From assembly GCF_040581485.1 (NCBI RefSeq), contig NC_090130.1, forward strand, positions 12,479,426 to 12,543,425: a stretch of 64,000 nt of DNA, read 5' to 3'. The translations under genes and the position numbers were made by a program. Shown here in pieces: positions 24,158 to 35,053 of the stretch. The notes below the pieces were generated by a model that was not told the origin of the DNA, did no database searches, and saw only the letters and a program-made list of their open reading frames with translations. Source of the DNA: Linepithema humile. Taxonomy: Eukaryota > Arthropoda > Insecta > Hymenoptera > Formicidae. How positions within the stretch are numbered: position 1 is the first letter of the stretch; every line of letters begins with the position of its first letter.

Positions 24158-24298
24158 GCCTGCGACACCAGCGACAAACACGTTCCCTATTGGTGCCCTC
24201 GTGTGCGTCAGGATTGGACGGTATAGGTGCCCCTGGCAGCAGCCGGCGGCCGCTTCGAATTTTTGGCGTCTTTTTACGTATTTTTACATTTGCTTACA
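24158..24298 (-). repeat. Truncated 3' LTR of the Gypsy element
   Basis: Matches 28984-29119 closely, starting TGTAAGCAAATG on the minus strand. The second half of the LTR, including the AATAAA seen in the other copy, is missing to the left of 24158. Confidence 0.85.
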
Positions 24299-24479
24299 TT
24301 CGGCCTTCCTGAACGCAGCCTGTCCTCAGGCCTTCATGAGTCGAAAGTCTTATAGTTACGCCACAGCGTATAATCACAGATAGAGCGGCTATTACTGTAG
24401 AGGCGACGACCTTTCTTGGTTCCTCCTCGGCAATCACAACCAGCTTTCTCAAGGATGTCTACAGTAACAACACGAGCTC

Positions 24480-24665
24480 CTTCGAATCTCCGGCAACAAC
24501 CGCGAGTTTTTCAGTTCTCTCCGGCGACAACCGGGAGTTTTCTAATATATTCGGCAACAACCGAGTTTCCTAGTACTTCTGGCAACAACCAAGAAGTTTC
24601 TGAATATCTCCGGCGACAACCGAAGATATTCCATCATCTCTGGCAACAACCAAAGGTTTTCCCAA
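24480..24665 (-). repeat. 33-36-bp tandem repeat in the Gypsy 3' coding region
   Basis: Six units with the core TCTCCGGCAACAACCGMGAGTTT recur about every 33-36 bp. On the minus strand they encode a degenerate ten-to-twelve-residue repeat at the C-terminus after the integrase. Confidence 0.7.
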
Positions 24666-26015
24666 TCATTGTCGTCAGCCTCTACTGTGAAATCTTGATT
24701 CACTTCTGGGCTCTGAACCGTAACCCAAGGTTTTATATTATCCGCGGCTGCAACCGTACGCCTTCGTCTATAACCCTCTCTCAGATCCTCAACTTCATAA
24801 CGATCATTAACTAGCACTTTCCGGACCCGAAAAGGACCTTTGAATTTCGGGTGTAGCTTCTTGCTACTGCCTGTTGCCGGATCGCTCGTGATTCTCATTA
24901 GTACCAGTTCACCTTTCGTATATTTCACCGCATCACGGCGTAATCGATCATATCGCTCCTTCTGCTCTCGTTGCTTTCGATCGATATGCGTCTTGATGCC
25001 GGCTCGCAATTCTTGCAAATCCAGTCGATGAACAACATCCTGGATTTCCGACAGAAGTCGGGCGTTGGTTGCGCCTGACATCTCACATCCGATAAGTGCC
25101 TTCATCGGCGTGGTGTTTATGCTCTTATTATGCATCGTGTTAAGAGCACTCTGAATTTGTTTTACGGCCGAGTCCCAGTCATTTGAGTCTCGTCCTGCGG
25201 CAGTGGTTGCTAGCGCTTGCACAATAGTTTTGTTATAGCGCTCACACTGCCCGTTAGCTCGTGGGGTGGCAACGGCATTCAACACATGCTTGATGCCATA
25301 AGTATTGCAAAATGCCCGGAACGTCTGGGAACGTGAACGCCGTTCCTCTATCGCTAATAATCCTGGTCGGTACTCCAAACAAGTATATCAGTTCAGTTAA
25401 GATCCCTACTACATAGTTCGCCTTCTGACTCTTTACCGCCTCGATTATGGTAAACTTGGTAAAGGCATCAACAATAACGAAAAGGAATTTGTTCCGTTTT
25501 CGGCTAGTTTCAAAGGGGCCTACATGGTCAATATGTACCGTATGAAACGGTATTGGCACCTTCTCGATAACATTCAGTTTACACTGTTTTTTCCCAGCGG
25601 GGTTTTTATAATGTGCGCAATGTAGACAGGCCTGAATATATTTCATTATAAAGCGCCTCATTCCAGCGAACCAGTAATTTCTCTGCACACGCTCCAACGT
25701 CTTCTCCGCTCCTAAATGGCCAGCGTCATCATGACATAGCCTACATATTTGTAGGCGCGCATCACGCGGGACTACCCAAGCCTTATTATTGTTATTCAAC
25801 CGTCGATATACTTTCCCTTTTTGTACTAGGTACTCATCAAAGTGGTGCTTGGTTTCATGTGTTGGTTTTCCACCCAACAGAATCGTGCGGATTCGGACCA
25901 ATTGCTCATCCTGCAACTGTGCGGCGAGTATCCAGTCGCCTTCCGTTATGTCTATCTGTGTGACTTCTAATACTACCAGAATGGGATTGCGACTGAGTGC
26001 ATCTGCGTGTTTCAT
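24542..26015 (-). pseudogene. Gypsy integrase, in two frames
   Basis: The upstream frame (26015-25254) starts just after RNase H. It has the HHCC zinc-binding region (HLGAEKT...CLHCAHYK) and the first two catalytic Asp residues (HIDHVGPF and IISDRGTAF). The second frame (25378-24542) holds the catalytic Glu region ATPRANGQCERYNKT and the C-terminal domain with FKGPFRVRKVL. A frameshift near 25370 separates the second Asp from the Glu. A further frame change near 26012 separates integrase from RNase H. In an intact element these form one polyprotein that inserts the cDNA into chromosomes. Confidence 0.9.
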
Positions 26016-27973
26016 TTTGGCCCAGCCCGGTATTCGACATCAAATGTATATTCCTGCACTTCTAACCACCATCGGCCAATTCTCGGCAACAGATCTCGTT
26101 TTGCAAAGGTTGCACGTAACGCATTGCAGTCCGTTACGACCTTGAAGTGTATTCCTAGCACATACACTCTAAAATATCTTAAGGCTAGCACGACCGCCAT
26201 CGTCTCCAACTCGTAGGAATGATAACATCTTTGATCTGCTGTCATTTGCTTACTAAAATAAGCAACCGCTTGTCGTTTTCCATCGACTACCTGTAGCAAA
26301 ACAGCACCTACGCCAACCGCGCTGGCGTCCGTATGAACTTCGGTTGGTTTGTTTGGATCAAAAATAGTTAACACCGGTCGACTCGTGAGTTTATCTTTAA
26401 TTGTAAAGAACGCCTGACTTTGGTCTTCTCCCCACGACCAAGGTTCATTTTTCTTAGTAAGCCTTGTAATGGGCTCGGCTATTGTTGCGAAATTTGCAAT
26501 AAAACGTCGAAAATAGCTGGCGAGTCCTAAAAACTGTCGCACTTGCTTAACAGACCTGGGAGCCTCCATGTGCGTGATAGCCTCAATCTTACGTTGTCCC
26601 GGTCGAACCCCTTGTTCGCTTATCTCTCTACCTAAATATTCCAGAGTCTGTGAAAAGAAAGAGCACTTCCCCAGCTTGAGAGTTAAATGGTGCGTACGGA
26701 ACACGTCCAGTACCTGACGTAATCGACTCATACCCTCTTCTACCGTCTTGGAAGGTATAATGACGTCATCCAGATATAGAAAAGCTACTGAGTTCCTTAA
26801 GTCGCCTAGCACCTGGTCCATTAACCTTTGAAAAACGACCGGTGCATTTGTCAACCCGAATGGCATACATAAAAATTTATAGTGACACTCCGGCGTCACA
26901 AATGCAGTTTTTTCGATAGAGTCGGCCGCCATCGGTACTTGGTAGTATCCCGACGCCAAATCTAATCCTGTAAAATAACTATTACCACCAAGCCGATCTA
27001 TCTGATCGTCGATTAACGGCAGGGAATGTTTATCCTTGATTGTGATCGCGTTAAGTTTATGAAAGTCAACGCACATGCGGTATTCGCCGCTACCTTTTTT
27101 CACAAGTACCACAGGACTCGAGTATGGCGACTTCGACTTTCTAATAATGTTACAATCAAGCAACTCGTTTACCATGTTTCTGAGTACCCGCTTCTCAGAT
27201 TCGGCTAATCGATAGGGACGATAGATTACCGGTATATCCGTTGTACAACGTATACTCATCGATGAAGTGCTTGTCCTACCTAAGTTATTCATTGACGATG
27301 AAACACAATCGCCATATTCCCGAATGAGCTTAATACATTGCTGTCGAGCATCGTCAGGTATCGCGCCGATATGTATTGTGCATTCTGATGTCGCGTTCAA
27401 AAAATTGATATCGATTATGCTTTTAAAATCATCGCCGATTGCGGGTAATTGTTTAAACAACAGCTCGCTACCACGTTTAATTATCACTACGTGTTCCTGT
27501 TCAATAAAATCGCGACCAACGATAATATCGTATATAAGATATTCATCCGGTACAAGAATTGCATTAACACGCGCTAGTGCCTCCATTATTTGGATATCAC
27601 AAATGGTCGACCGATTGCTAGTCGTAGTCTGTCCGACAAACCCTCGTAATACTACGCTTGATCCCGATGAGACAGCCATGCTGTACTTTTCAGCGATTGA
27701 AGCGCGTAGTAGCGTACATCCGCTTCCGGTATCGATCAATCCTTTAATTCTATGACCATTAACCGATATCACACGCTCGTATGAATTTGACAGAGATCCC
27801 ATGTACTTAATAACATTTACGTTCTTGCCTTGCGGGCACGTGACAGTAGTATGCCCTTTCCGTTGGCACTGTCCGCATTTAGCGCGCGGCTTGCAACATT
27901 TTTTAGCAAAATGCCCCGCCTTCCCGCAATTAAAGCATTTGATTGACCCCTGATTTTTATTATCGTCCCCTAA
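26012..27973 (-). CDS. Gypsy zinc knuckles, protease, reverse transcriptase, RNase H
   Basis: The frame is open from just after the gag stop (27974-27976) to 26012. It begins with two knuckles, CFNCGKAGHFAKKC and CGQCQRKGHTTVTC. Next comes the aspartic protease (IDTGSGCTLL), then RT with FTGLDLASGYYQ, FGLTNAPVVFQ and the catalytic YLDD, and then RNase H with VHTDASAVGVGAVL and YELETMAVV. Order and motifs are typical of Ty3/Gypsy pol. No stop interrupts this part, so this section is the best preserved. The start of the translated product in a live element would come from gag. Confidence 0.9.
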   Translation of the reverse strand, partial: LGDDNKNQGSIKCFNCGKAGHFAKKCCKPRAKCGQCQRKGHTTVTCPQGKNVNVIKYMGSLSNSYERVISVNGHRIKGLIDTGSGCTLLRASIAEKYSMAVSSGSSVVLRGFVGQTTTSNRSTICDIQIMEALARVNAILVPDEYLIYDIIVGRDFIEQEHVVIIKRGSELLFKQLPAIGDDFKSIIDINFLNATSECTIHIGAIPDDARQQCIKLIREYGDCVSSSMNNLGRTSTSSMSIRCTTDIPVIYRPYRLAESEKRVLRNMVNELLDCNIIRKSKSPYSSPVVLVKKGSGEYRMCVDFHKLNAITIKDKHSLPLIDDQIDRLGGNSYFTGLDLASGYYQVPMAADSIEKTAFVTPECHYKFLCMPFGLTNAPVVFQRLMDQVLGDLRNSVAFLYLDDVIIPSKTVEEGMSRLRQVLDVFRTHHLTLKLGKCSFFSQTLEYLGREISEQGVRPGQRKIEAITHMEAPRSVKQVRQFLGLASYFRRFIANFATIAEPITRLTKKNEPWSWGEDQSQAFFTIKDKLTSRPVLTIFDPNKPTEVHTDASAVGVGAVLLQVVDGKRQAVAYFSKQMTADQRCYHSYELETMAVVLALRYFRVYVLGIHFKVVTDCNALRATFAKRDLLPRIGRWWLEVQEYTFDVEYRAGPK

Positions 27974-28639
27974 CTAACCGGTTGATGTAGAGTTCTCGAT
28001 TCTTACGACCGGCGACTGACTATCACGTTTAGGCCGTTTACCTTTCCAATCGCGCCCGTGATTCGATGTAGATGCGACCCTACTTCGTTCGCCTTTCGAC
28101 GGCACGTCACCGAGAGTCGTCATATATGCGTACAAAGCGTTTGCATTATCTAATTGTGCCGACCGTACCGTTCGCGCGACATTCGTATCCGTTATTCCAC
28201 CAATCACAGCATCCACGAGATACTTATCCGGTATAACAATATCTAGCTTCCGCAATTTGTTTAATTTTTGAAAACAGTAATCACCTAATGATTGCCCGGG
28301 ACTGCTCTCATATAATGCAGCTTCCTTGAATAATTTACTGAAAGGGACCGACTTACGAAACAGTTGCGTTAGTTCTTTTTTTGTATCCTCCCAGGTTATA
28401 GCTAACTGAGGCTGCGTATCATACCATTGGCGGACGTGGCCCTTAAATCTGCCTGGAATCAATCTCATGATCGCTCGATCATCCCAACCGTATTGTATGG
28501 ATAGTTCATCCACGTGTCGGATCCACTTTTCGATCACCATGTCGTCCTTTGCTGGATCAAACGGGGGAATCATTAATTCATCTCCTCGATGGATACATGA
28601 ACCTTGCCCTTGTGATCGTCGATCCAAACTCTCCACCAT
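27974..28639 (-). CDS. Gypsy gag (capsid region)
   Basis: A 221-codon frame contains the capsid-type retrotransposon gag signature (RLIPGRFKGHVRQWYDTQP, TWEDTKKELTQLFRKS, SLGDYCFQKLNKL). It ends in a TAG at 27974-27976, after which the same frame continues into zinc knuckles and protease. Gag forms the particle that packages element RNA. The stop is either a mutation or a programmed readthrough codon; the following TTAGGG is not a strong readthrough context that I know. Confidence 0.8.
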   Translation of the reverse strand: MVESLDRRSQGQGSCIHRGDELMIPPFDPAKDDMVIEKWIRHVDELSIQYGWDDRAIMRLIPGRFKGHVRQWYDTQPQLAITWEDTKKELTQLFRKSVPFSKLFKEAALYESSPGQSLGDYCFQKLNKLRKLDIVIPDKYLVDAVIGGITDTNVARTVRSAQLDNANALYAYMTTLGDVPSKGERSRVASTSNHGRDWKGKRPKRDSQSPVVRIENSTSTG

Positions 28640-28837
28640 GCTCTAGTCTTTCGAAGCGCGTCTCCTTTCGCCTCTCGTTATCCGTTTGTGACGAAGAAGA
28701 CGAATGACGCCTTTTTGATTTCGACGACTTTTTCCTCGAGTCGCGACGCGACGTATGGCGTCCCATTGTTGGTGCCTGTAATTTCGTGCACAAGATTTCC
28801 GAGTGCTGTACGGCCCGCGTCTATCCCACTTCTGATT

Positions 28838-29119
28838 TGTAAGAAAAAGGGTGCTTTCCGTATAACAAAAAGTATTTATTTCCTTAAAAGAACACAGCTT
28901 AACGTCCACTAACTACGTGACAACGTGACCGTTTCTAAAAACTGTCTACCGACTTCTTTATCAACAGTCCTCTCCTCTCCGTCTCGCCTGCGACACCAGC
29001 GACAAACACGTTCCCTATTGGTGCCCTCGTGTGCGTCATGATTGGACGGTATAGGTGCTCCTGGCAGCAGCCGGCGGCCGCTTCGAATTTTTGGCGTCTT
29101 ATTTTTACATTTGCTTACA
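28838..29119 (-). repeat. 5' LTR of the Gypsy element
   Basis: 282 bp with TG...CA ends (TGTAAGAAAAAGGG at 28838; the minus-strand start TGTAAGCAAATG at 29119). It holds a minus-strand AATAAA near 28880. Immediately internal is AATCAGAAGTGGGAT, where the primer-binding site should lie. The LTR abuts the R1-clade element at 29120 without a visible duplication. Confidence 0.8.
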
Positions 29120-29384
29120 GAAAGAACACATAAATATCACAAGGTGCTTTAAATGTCAGGGATATGGCCATTTTGCAAAGTTTTGTAGCTCGACTGAGCA
29201 GCTATGTGAGGGCTGTGGTTCAAGTGAGCATTCAAAGGAGAACTGCAATAGAAAAGACAGGCCACAATGTATAAATTGCGTTAGAAGTAGAAGGAAAGAA
29301 ACACAACATGTAGTAAAAAGCAAAGAATGTCCAGAATACAAAAAGCATGTAGAAATATATAAAAACAAGATAAAGTGGAGTTGA
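29120..29384 (+). pseudogene. R1-clade ORF1, C-terminal part
   Basis: Contains CFKCQGYGHFAKFC, CEGCGSSEHSKENC and CINCVRSRRKETQH...C, the knuckle array of the gag-like protein. It ends in TGA at 29382-29384, overlapping the start of ORF2. The same region of element B (43225-43482) aligns well. The N-terminal part of the protein is missing because the Gypsy LTR lies at its 5' side. Confidence 0.85.
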
Positions 29385-32300
29385 AAATTGGTCAAATTAA
29401 TGCGCAACGATCTTTAGCAACGGCTACAAACTTGGAAATAATTATGAGGGAGCAGGACCTAGATGTTTTGTGCATTCAAGAACCATACAACTTTAGAGGC
29501 ATTGTCAAAGGATATAATGCGAAAGACCTAAAGATTGTACAGCCCAGTAATCGGAAATTTGGGTAACTGCTGTTGTGAAAGATGAGAGAATTGAAATATT
29601 TCAGAATGTCTTTCTGGAGACAGAGCATTGTATATGCTTTCAGGTCTTGGCTGGGAATTTTCAATTCTACATCATAAATGTGTACTGTCAGTTTTCGTTG
29701 CAGATTGAGCCCTTTTTAGGTAAAATAGAAAGTATCATAAGACACATAGGACACGAAAACATTTTAATAATGATGGACGCTAACGCAAGATCAATGTGCT
29801 AGTTCTCAAATAAGAGTGACAAACGTGGAAGAGCCATTGAGGATTTCGTACTGTCAAATAAATTGTATATTTTAACAAGCCTGGACATTTACACATGTTC
29901 TCCACAAGCAGAGGTGAATCAAATATTGACGTAACTTTAGCAAGCGAAGGAATGATAAATAGAATTAACAAGTGGAAAGTTAATGACATATGCACCACAA
30001 GTGACCACAACCTTATAACATTCACAATAGAACTAAATACACTTATAAGATACACAGTATATAAGCCAAGAGAATTTAACACAAAAAAGGCAAACTGGAA
30101 CGATTTTGAAAGATTGGTCAAAGCTAATTTTAACAAAGAACAACTATTAAAGCTAGCCTCGGAAAATCCAAATAAGGCAGCAAAACTTATGGAGAACATA
30201 TTGAACAACATCTGTAGACAAACAATGCCCAAACAAAGCACAACGAGTAGGGATATCCCTTGGTGGGACGAGGAATTGACAGGGTTAAGAAAAACAGCCA
30301 ACAGATCTAAAAAAAAACTCAGTAGAGCTAGACGTCTCTGCCTACCAGACGAAGGAAATTACTGTAAAAAATACAAGAAGGCACGAAATAAGTACGTAAA
30401 TGCAATAAGGAAAAAGAAAAAGGAAGCATGGTAGGAGTTTGTAACGACGGAAGGGAACAAGGAACCGTGGGGCATCGTTTACAAAATGACGAGGAATAAA
30501 AATAAGAAAGACAACATAATGTGTTCACTGAAACGGCATGATGGGACGTTTACGAAAACTTGGGACGAAACAATAAATGCTTGATAAGAGCATGCCTAAG
30601 GAAGATTCAGAACTAAACTCAGAAAGACACTTAAATATTGTACACGATACAGTGACATATAGGAACTACAATACAGAGAATATTGTAATAAAGGACGAAA
30701 TCATGCAGGCAATAAAAAAGCTAAAGGATAAAAAAGCCCCTGGATACGATGGATTCAATTCAGAAATCATCAAGAACCTCTGGCGGTGTAATGAGGCGGT
30801 CCTGATAAGTTTAATAAACAATTGTTTTAGAGGGGCAATCTTCCCAGATATATGGAAGGTCTCAGCTAAAAAAATTGATACTAAAAAGTGAAGACAAGGA
30901 TAAAAGCATGCTAAATTCATAGATCAATTGCTATGACCTCCACGATGAGTAAAATTTACGAAAGGATTATCCTGGATAGAATTATGTATAATTATAAAGA
31001 GGCTGGGTTGGAAAATGATAGACAATATGGTTTTAAGCCGGGAAAATCGACAAAAGATGCCTTGATGCGTTTTAAGGATGATATCAAACACTCAAATAAA
31101 AAATATGTTGTGACATTATTTGTTGATATCGAAGGAGCATTTGACAATCTGTGGTGGCCGACAATTAAGGCTCGTATGATTAAGGCTGGGTGTAGTAGCC
31201 ACTTAATAAAAGTAATCAACAGTTACTTTAGCAAGAGGAAAGCATTTGTGCAAAACAAGTTTGACAAAGTTGATAGACGGATGTACAAAGGATGCCCACA
31301 GGGCTTGATCATTGGACCAATTGCCTGGAACATATGTATGGACGAGTTGCTAAATGAAATAAGTGAAAATTTTAATGATCAGGACGTGGAAACTGTAGCT
31401 TATGCAGACGACTTGGCTATTCTAATAAAAGGAAACTTGAGAAGAGAAATCGAAGTATTGGGAAATGCGACAATGAGTATTCTGTTAAACTGGTGTATAT
31501 TGCACAAAGTCAAATGTAGCTCAATTAAGCTAGAGAATAAAAATGTAAAATACTGTACAGAATTTAAATATTTAGAAATTTTAATTGATGACAAAATGAA
31601 CTTCATTGCTCACTCGAGATTTTTAAGAGGAAAACTAACGAACTACATGATGTCCATAAGAAGAGTGGTCAAGGATACGTGGGGAATCAGGAGTAGCATG
31701 TTAAAAGTGCTATATAAGGCAGTTGCTATACCCATAGTCACCTATGGAGCCTCTGTGGTGGGAAAAAGTAGCCCACACACTGATCAAACGTAATCTGGGA
31801 GCAGCGCAACGTGCGTTGCTTCTCATGGTTACAAGGGCATGTAGAACCACATCAACGAGTGCCTTACAGGTACTGTCGGGGATGATTTCTTTAAACCTGG
31901 AAGTAGTACAGAGAGGACTGATAAATCACATAAAGAAGAACAAGCGGATAACATGGAAAGAATATAGCTACGAGGAAATAGGAAACGAAAACGATAGAAA
32001 TACAAAAGAAGAAACAAAGAAGATAAAGGAGGAGGTTCTGATCGAATGGCAAAATAGATGGACAAATGAAGAACATGGGAGACATACGTACAAATAAAAA
32101 ATGTGGACTTCGTGAACAAAAGAAGTTGGTTTAATCCGGGCAAACAAATGATATATGTATTAACTGGGTATGGCCCGATAAATGGCACATTATATAAAAT
32201 AGGAGCGATTGACTGCCTAAACTGCCCGTTCTGCGGAAAGGAAGAAACAGTGGAACATCTGCTGTACGGGTGCAGCTGGTACATGGAGTACTGGGACTCA

Positions 32301-32474
32301 ACAATACAAAACAACGAGGACTTGGTGAAGAAGATGGAAGATAAGGAAGGATACGAGGAAATGGAAATAACAAAAAACATATTTGAAAAAAGGAGGATAC
32401 TTCTAATGGAGCTAGAAAATGAGGGGTCCGCCTCCACGTGGCTAGGGACGGGCAACGGCAGAGAATCCCTCTGA
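29379..32474 (+). pseudogene. R1-clade ORF2 (AP endonuclease, RT), frameshifted
   Basis: The AP endonuclease region has GQINAQRSL, VLCIQEPY, MMDANARS and TTSDHNLITF. RT follows from about 30690: KKLKDKKAPGYDGFN, LFVDIEGAFDNLW, GCPQGLIIGP and the catalytic AYADDLAI (about 31398-31421). The C-terminal portion (31744-32474) has CPFCGKEETVEHLLYGC, the CCHC motif typical of R1 and its relatives. Seven frames are needed to follow it (breaks near 29570, 29803, 30435, 30892, 31793 and 32098), so it is not translatable. R1 is favoured over Jockey by GCPQG and the 28S target footprint. Confidence 0.85.
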
Positions 32475-32590
32475 CGGCTAAGAGACCCTAAGAACAAACA
32501 AAACATAAAGTAACAAGAAACGAAGACAAACAAGGCAGTAATTAGCTGACGCTTGAACTGCATGGCAAGAAGAGTAAATGAAAAAAAAAG

Positions 32591-32604
32591 TGTTCCTATC
32601 TACT
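32591..32604 (+). other. R1 target-site duplication copy 1 (one mismatch)
   Basis: TGTTCCTATCTACT follows directly on the A run of element A. The known R1 duplication in 28S rRNA is TGTCCCTATCTACT (from memory); this copy differs by C to T at position 4. Confidence 0.75.
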
Positions 32605-32681
32605 GTGGCGTTTAGCCACGTTTTCCACGCTCAGGCAGCAGGGGTTTTGTTTCTCCCGCGGTTCAACATTCTCACAATGAA
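32605..32681. other. 77-bp insert between two R1 target copies
   Basis: Begins GTGGCGTTTAGCCACG, similar to the GTGGCGTATCACC found at 32703 just after the second target copy. It may therefore be the start of an R1-type leader in an extremely short, internally deleted copy. It has no other recognisable content. Confidence 0.4.
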
Positions 32682-32695
32682 TGTCCCTATCTACT
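32682..32695 (+). other. R1 target-site duplication copy 2 (exact)
   Basis: TGTCCCTATCTACT, a 14-nt exact match to the 28S sequence duplicated by R1 insertions as I know it. It stands directly before the leader of element B. Confidence 0.8.
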
Positions 32696-33014
32696 CTTCT
32701 TCGTGGCGTATCACCTTGTCGAGGTGAGGCGGCTTGCGAACCTCAATGATTCTCGAGGTTATGCCGGCGGGGGCTACGCCCCTGGCAGGTTTAACCTGGC
32801 CGGACGAGCACGAGATGAGAGGTTAGACGAAGAATATGCCAACGTCCGAATCTAAGGTGTAAGGCATCGTGCTGATGGATGCATGGCCGCGGGGACGTAA
32901 AATAGCGCGATCGCAAACGATCCCTCTGGGGTACCTGCCGACCCCCCAGAGTAAGAGGGCTTGGTGGCACAAGAGAGCTCTGTGTTACTCGACAGGTAAT
33001 TTCTCATCACACTC

Positions 33015-33684
33015 GTGGGACATAAAATGGATCATGATAAAATAAACATTAAAACAAAATCAAACAAAATCAGTCTAAAACAAAAAAGCATGGATGACGG
33101 AACGGATAACGTAATGGAACAAGTTGATCTCTTCCAAAAAAGAGGGTCAGTGAGCCGATCACCACTGCAAACACAAAGCCGGCTTACACAAGTACCAAAA
33201 ACAACGGAAACGAACAAAAACAGAGAGAAAAAGGACAAAGAAGAAGAAGACAGAGACGAAATAACGCATAAAGAAATAGCTATAGGCATGCTAGCAGAAC
33301 GAGTTCTATATCGTCGCATGATAAAATTAGTCAAGCATCAAAAAGAAAACGGTACAACATAGATATGGACGAAGACAACGAAAACATAATAAGCAGACCC
33401 GTGCTTGAAGAAATAAGAAACGAAAGAGAAACATTAGAAAGTTATCTATTCAACGATAATAATAAAATAAGTAAAAGTGCCACAAAATTTATCCTAGCTA
33501 AATGGGCAATTTTAGAGTCTAGACTGCAACAAGAACATTTAGAGAAAGAAAAAATTGCTGCAATTCACAATGAATGTGTGAGAAAAGATACAGTTAAGAC
33601 ATACACGCAGACAGCAGAAGCGATACAAACCCATGCAATAGCGGAGACAGAGAAAAACAGAAAACAAAAGATGATGATAAACAT
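33015..33684 (+). pseudogene. R1-clade element B ORF1, N-terminal half
   Basis: Two overlapping frames (33015-33362 and 33365-33684) give a strongly charged Lys/Glu/Gln-rich protein with coiled-coil-like stretches (LESRLQQEHLEKEKI). A small frameshift lies near 33362. The second frame runs directly into the solo LTR and resumes at 42696. No known domain is visible in this half, as is usual for the N-terminus of R1 ORF1. Confidence 0.7.
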
Positions 33685-33739
33685 TGCGACGTGAACTAGA
33701 CTCGGAATCACGCCAGATCCGAGGGAGCACGCCCAATGG

Positions 33740-34030
33740 AAATCGGTAACCCGCGGTACTCCACGATCTTCGGGAGTTAGGTAACTTACGCGGCGTCGGC
33801 AGTAAATGCACGACTCGGTAACTCGCGGTATCGGCAATAAATGCTCGATTCAATAACTCGCGGTATCGGCAATAGATGCTCGATTCGGTAACTCGCGGTA
33901 CTCCACGCACGTCGGGAGCAAAGTAACTCGCGAAATCGGCAATAACTGCACGATTCGATAACTCGCGGCACTTCGCGAAATTCGGGAGCAAGGTAACTCA
34001 CGCGATATCAGTAACCGGAAATGGGCGCCA
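33740..34030. repeat. Degenerate repeat inside solo LTR B
   Basis: Units of about 35 bp with the core ATGCTCGATTCGGTAACTCG and GCGGTATCGGCAATA recur about eight times with substitutions. A related GGTAACGAAACGG-type array lies at about 34600-34740. Both are LTR sequence; the ORFs across them are artefacts. Confidence 0.75.
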
Positions 34031-34960
34031 GATGCGAGTAATCGCACCGCGGTATCGGTAACTTCAAAAGTTCTTTAAAATGTCCGGCCGCTCCCCGCTC
34101 AGTATATGGCAGAGGGGCGCAATTCTTTTATTTGACGTTAAAAATCTGGAGTGAGAGGCGAACACAAGGACAACTCAATAATTAAGATTTAACAATAATG
34201 TATTTCAACGATTTGGTTACAAGGGTTAAAGATGAGTAGATCGTTCGGCCTGAGCCGATACGGCGGCAGTAAGGCAATTCGCCCAATGAATCGGTAACAA
34301 GAATGAATTTTGGTCACGGTATGATATTTCGAAACGCGATCACGGAACTTAGCGATAGATCCAACGATATTCAGCAAAACAAATGACTTGTATTACGACA
34401 ACCCGACGCGATCGGTAAAGGCCAAATAAATATGATTTGAACGATGATAGCCTAACGGCCAGAAATGATATGTCGCGGAGCGACTATTTTTGCAGGTTTT
34501 CTTGTTTCTTGCCGAGACGCTAAAGTGGTGGTAACAGCCGTCTCGTAGAGAACGTTTCCGCGCAAAATTCGCCCGCAGACATCAAATCGCGGTAGTTTTT
34601 GGATATGACAGTAACGCGGAAAACGGTAACAAAGGCGGTATCGTAAGAAAGACGGTAGCAAATAGACGGTATCCCAAAAAGAAACGGTAACGGAAAGTCG
34701 GTACGGTAACGAAACGGAACGGCAATCGAAACGGCAACGAGAAAGAGACTGTCGATGCTTGATTCACGCAAGACGAAAAGACTTACGCGATATCCGGAGC
34801 CGGCTGGATATGCGGTAACTGAGCGTCCAAAAAGCGCCCACGGTAACGAAATCGCGGTTAGTCGTGTGAGAGACACTAAATACAGAGTTTTAGACTCACG
34901 CTACCAGCCATAACCGGAAGGAACTTTACGGCTACCCGAGAGGCGGTTTACATCAAGTCG

Positions 34961-35001
34961 CACAGTGGCCCATTTCTAAAAAAAGGTGAACTTTATTCAA
35001 A
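34961..35001 (+). repeat. Left TIR of Transib
   Basis: Starts with the heptamer CACAGTG, and about 38 of the first 41 bases match the right end. CACAGTG is identical to the consensus heptamer of V(D)J recombination signals, in line with the known RAG1-Transib relationship. Confidence 0.9.
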
Positions 35002-35053
35002 ATTTTGACTTTTACATAATAAGCTGAAACTTGATAATAATAATGTCTTATAT

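Larger units (their letters stand above)
24158..29119 (-). mobile_element. Gypsy-type LTR retrotransposon with one truncated LTR
   Basis: Reading leftward: 5' LTR (29119-28838), gag, zinc knuckles, protease, RT, RNase H, integrase, then a 3' LTR of which only the first 141 bp remain (24298-24158). The gene order with integrase after RNase H places it in the Ty3/Gypsy group and excludes Copia. Both LTR starts share TGTAAGCAAATG and about 130 bp with few changes plus a small indel, so the copy is moderately young. The 3' LTR stops abruptly at 24158, where the THAP-element promoter region begins. At least one frameshift and one in-frame stop make it defective. Confidence 0.9.
29120..32590 (+). 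mobile_element. R1-clade non-LTR retrotransposon A, 5' truncated
   Basis: Starts within ORF1 next to the Gypsy LTR and carries the end of ORF1, then ORF2 with AP endonuclease, RT and a C-terminal CCHC motif. It ends in a short A run (32582-32589). The following 14 nt match the R1 target-site duplication of 28S rRNA, with one mismatch. R1 elements normally insert at that single 28S site. Multiple frameshifts show this copy is inactive. Confidence 0.85.
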
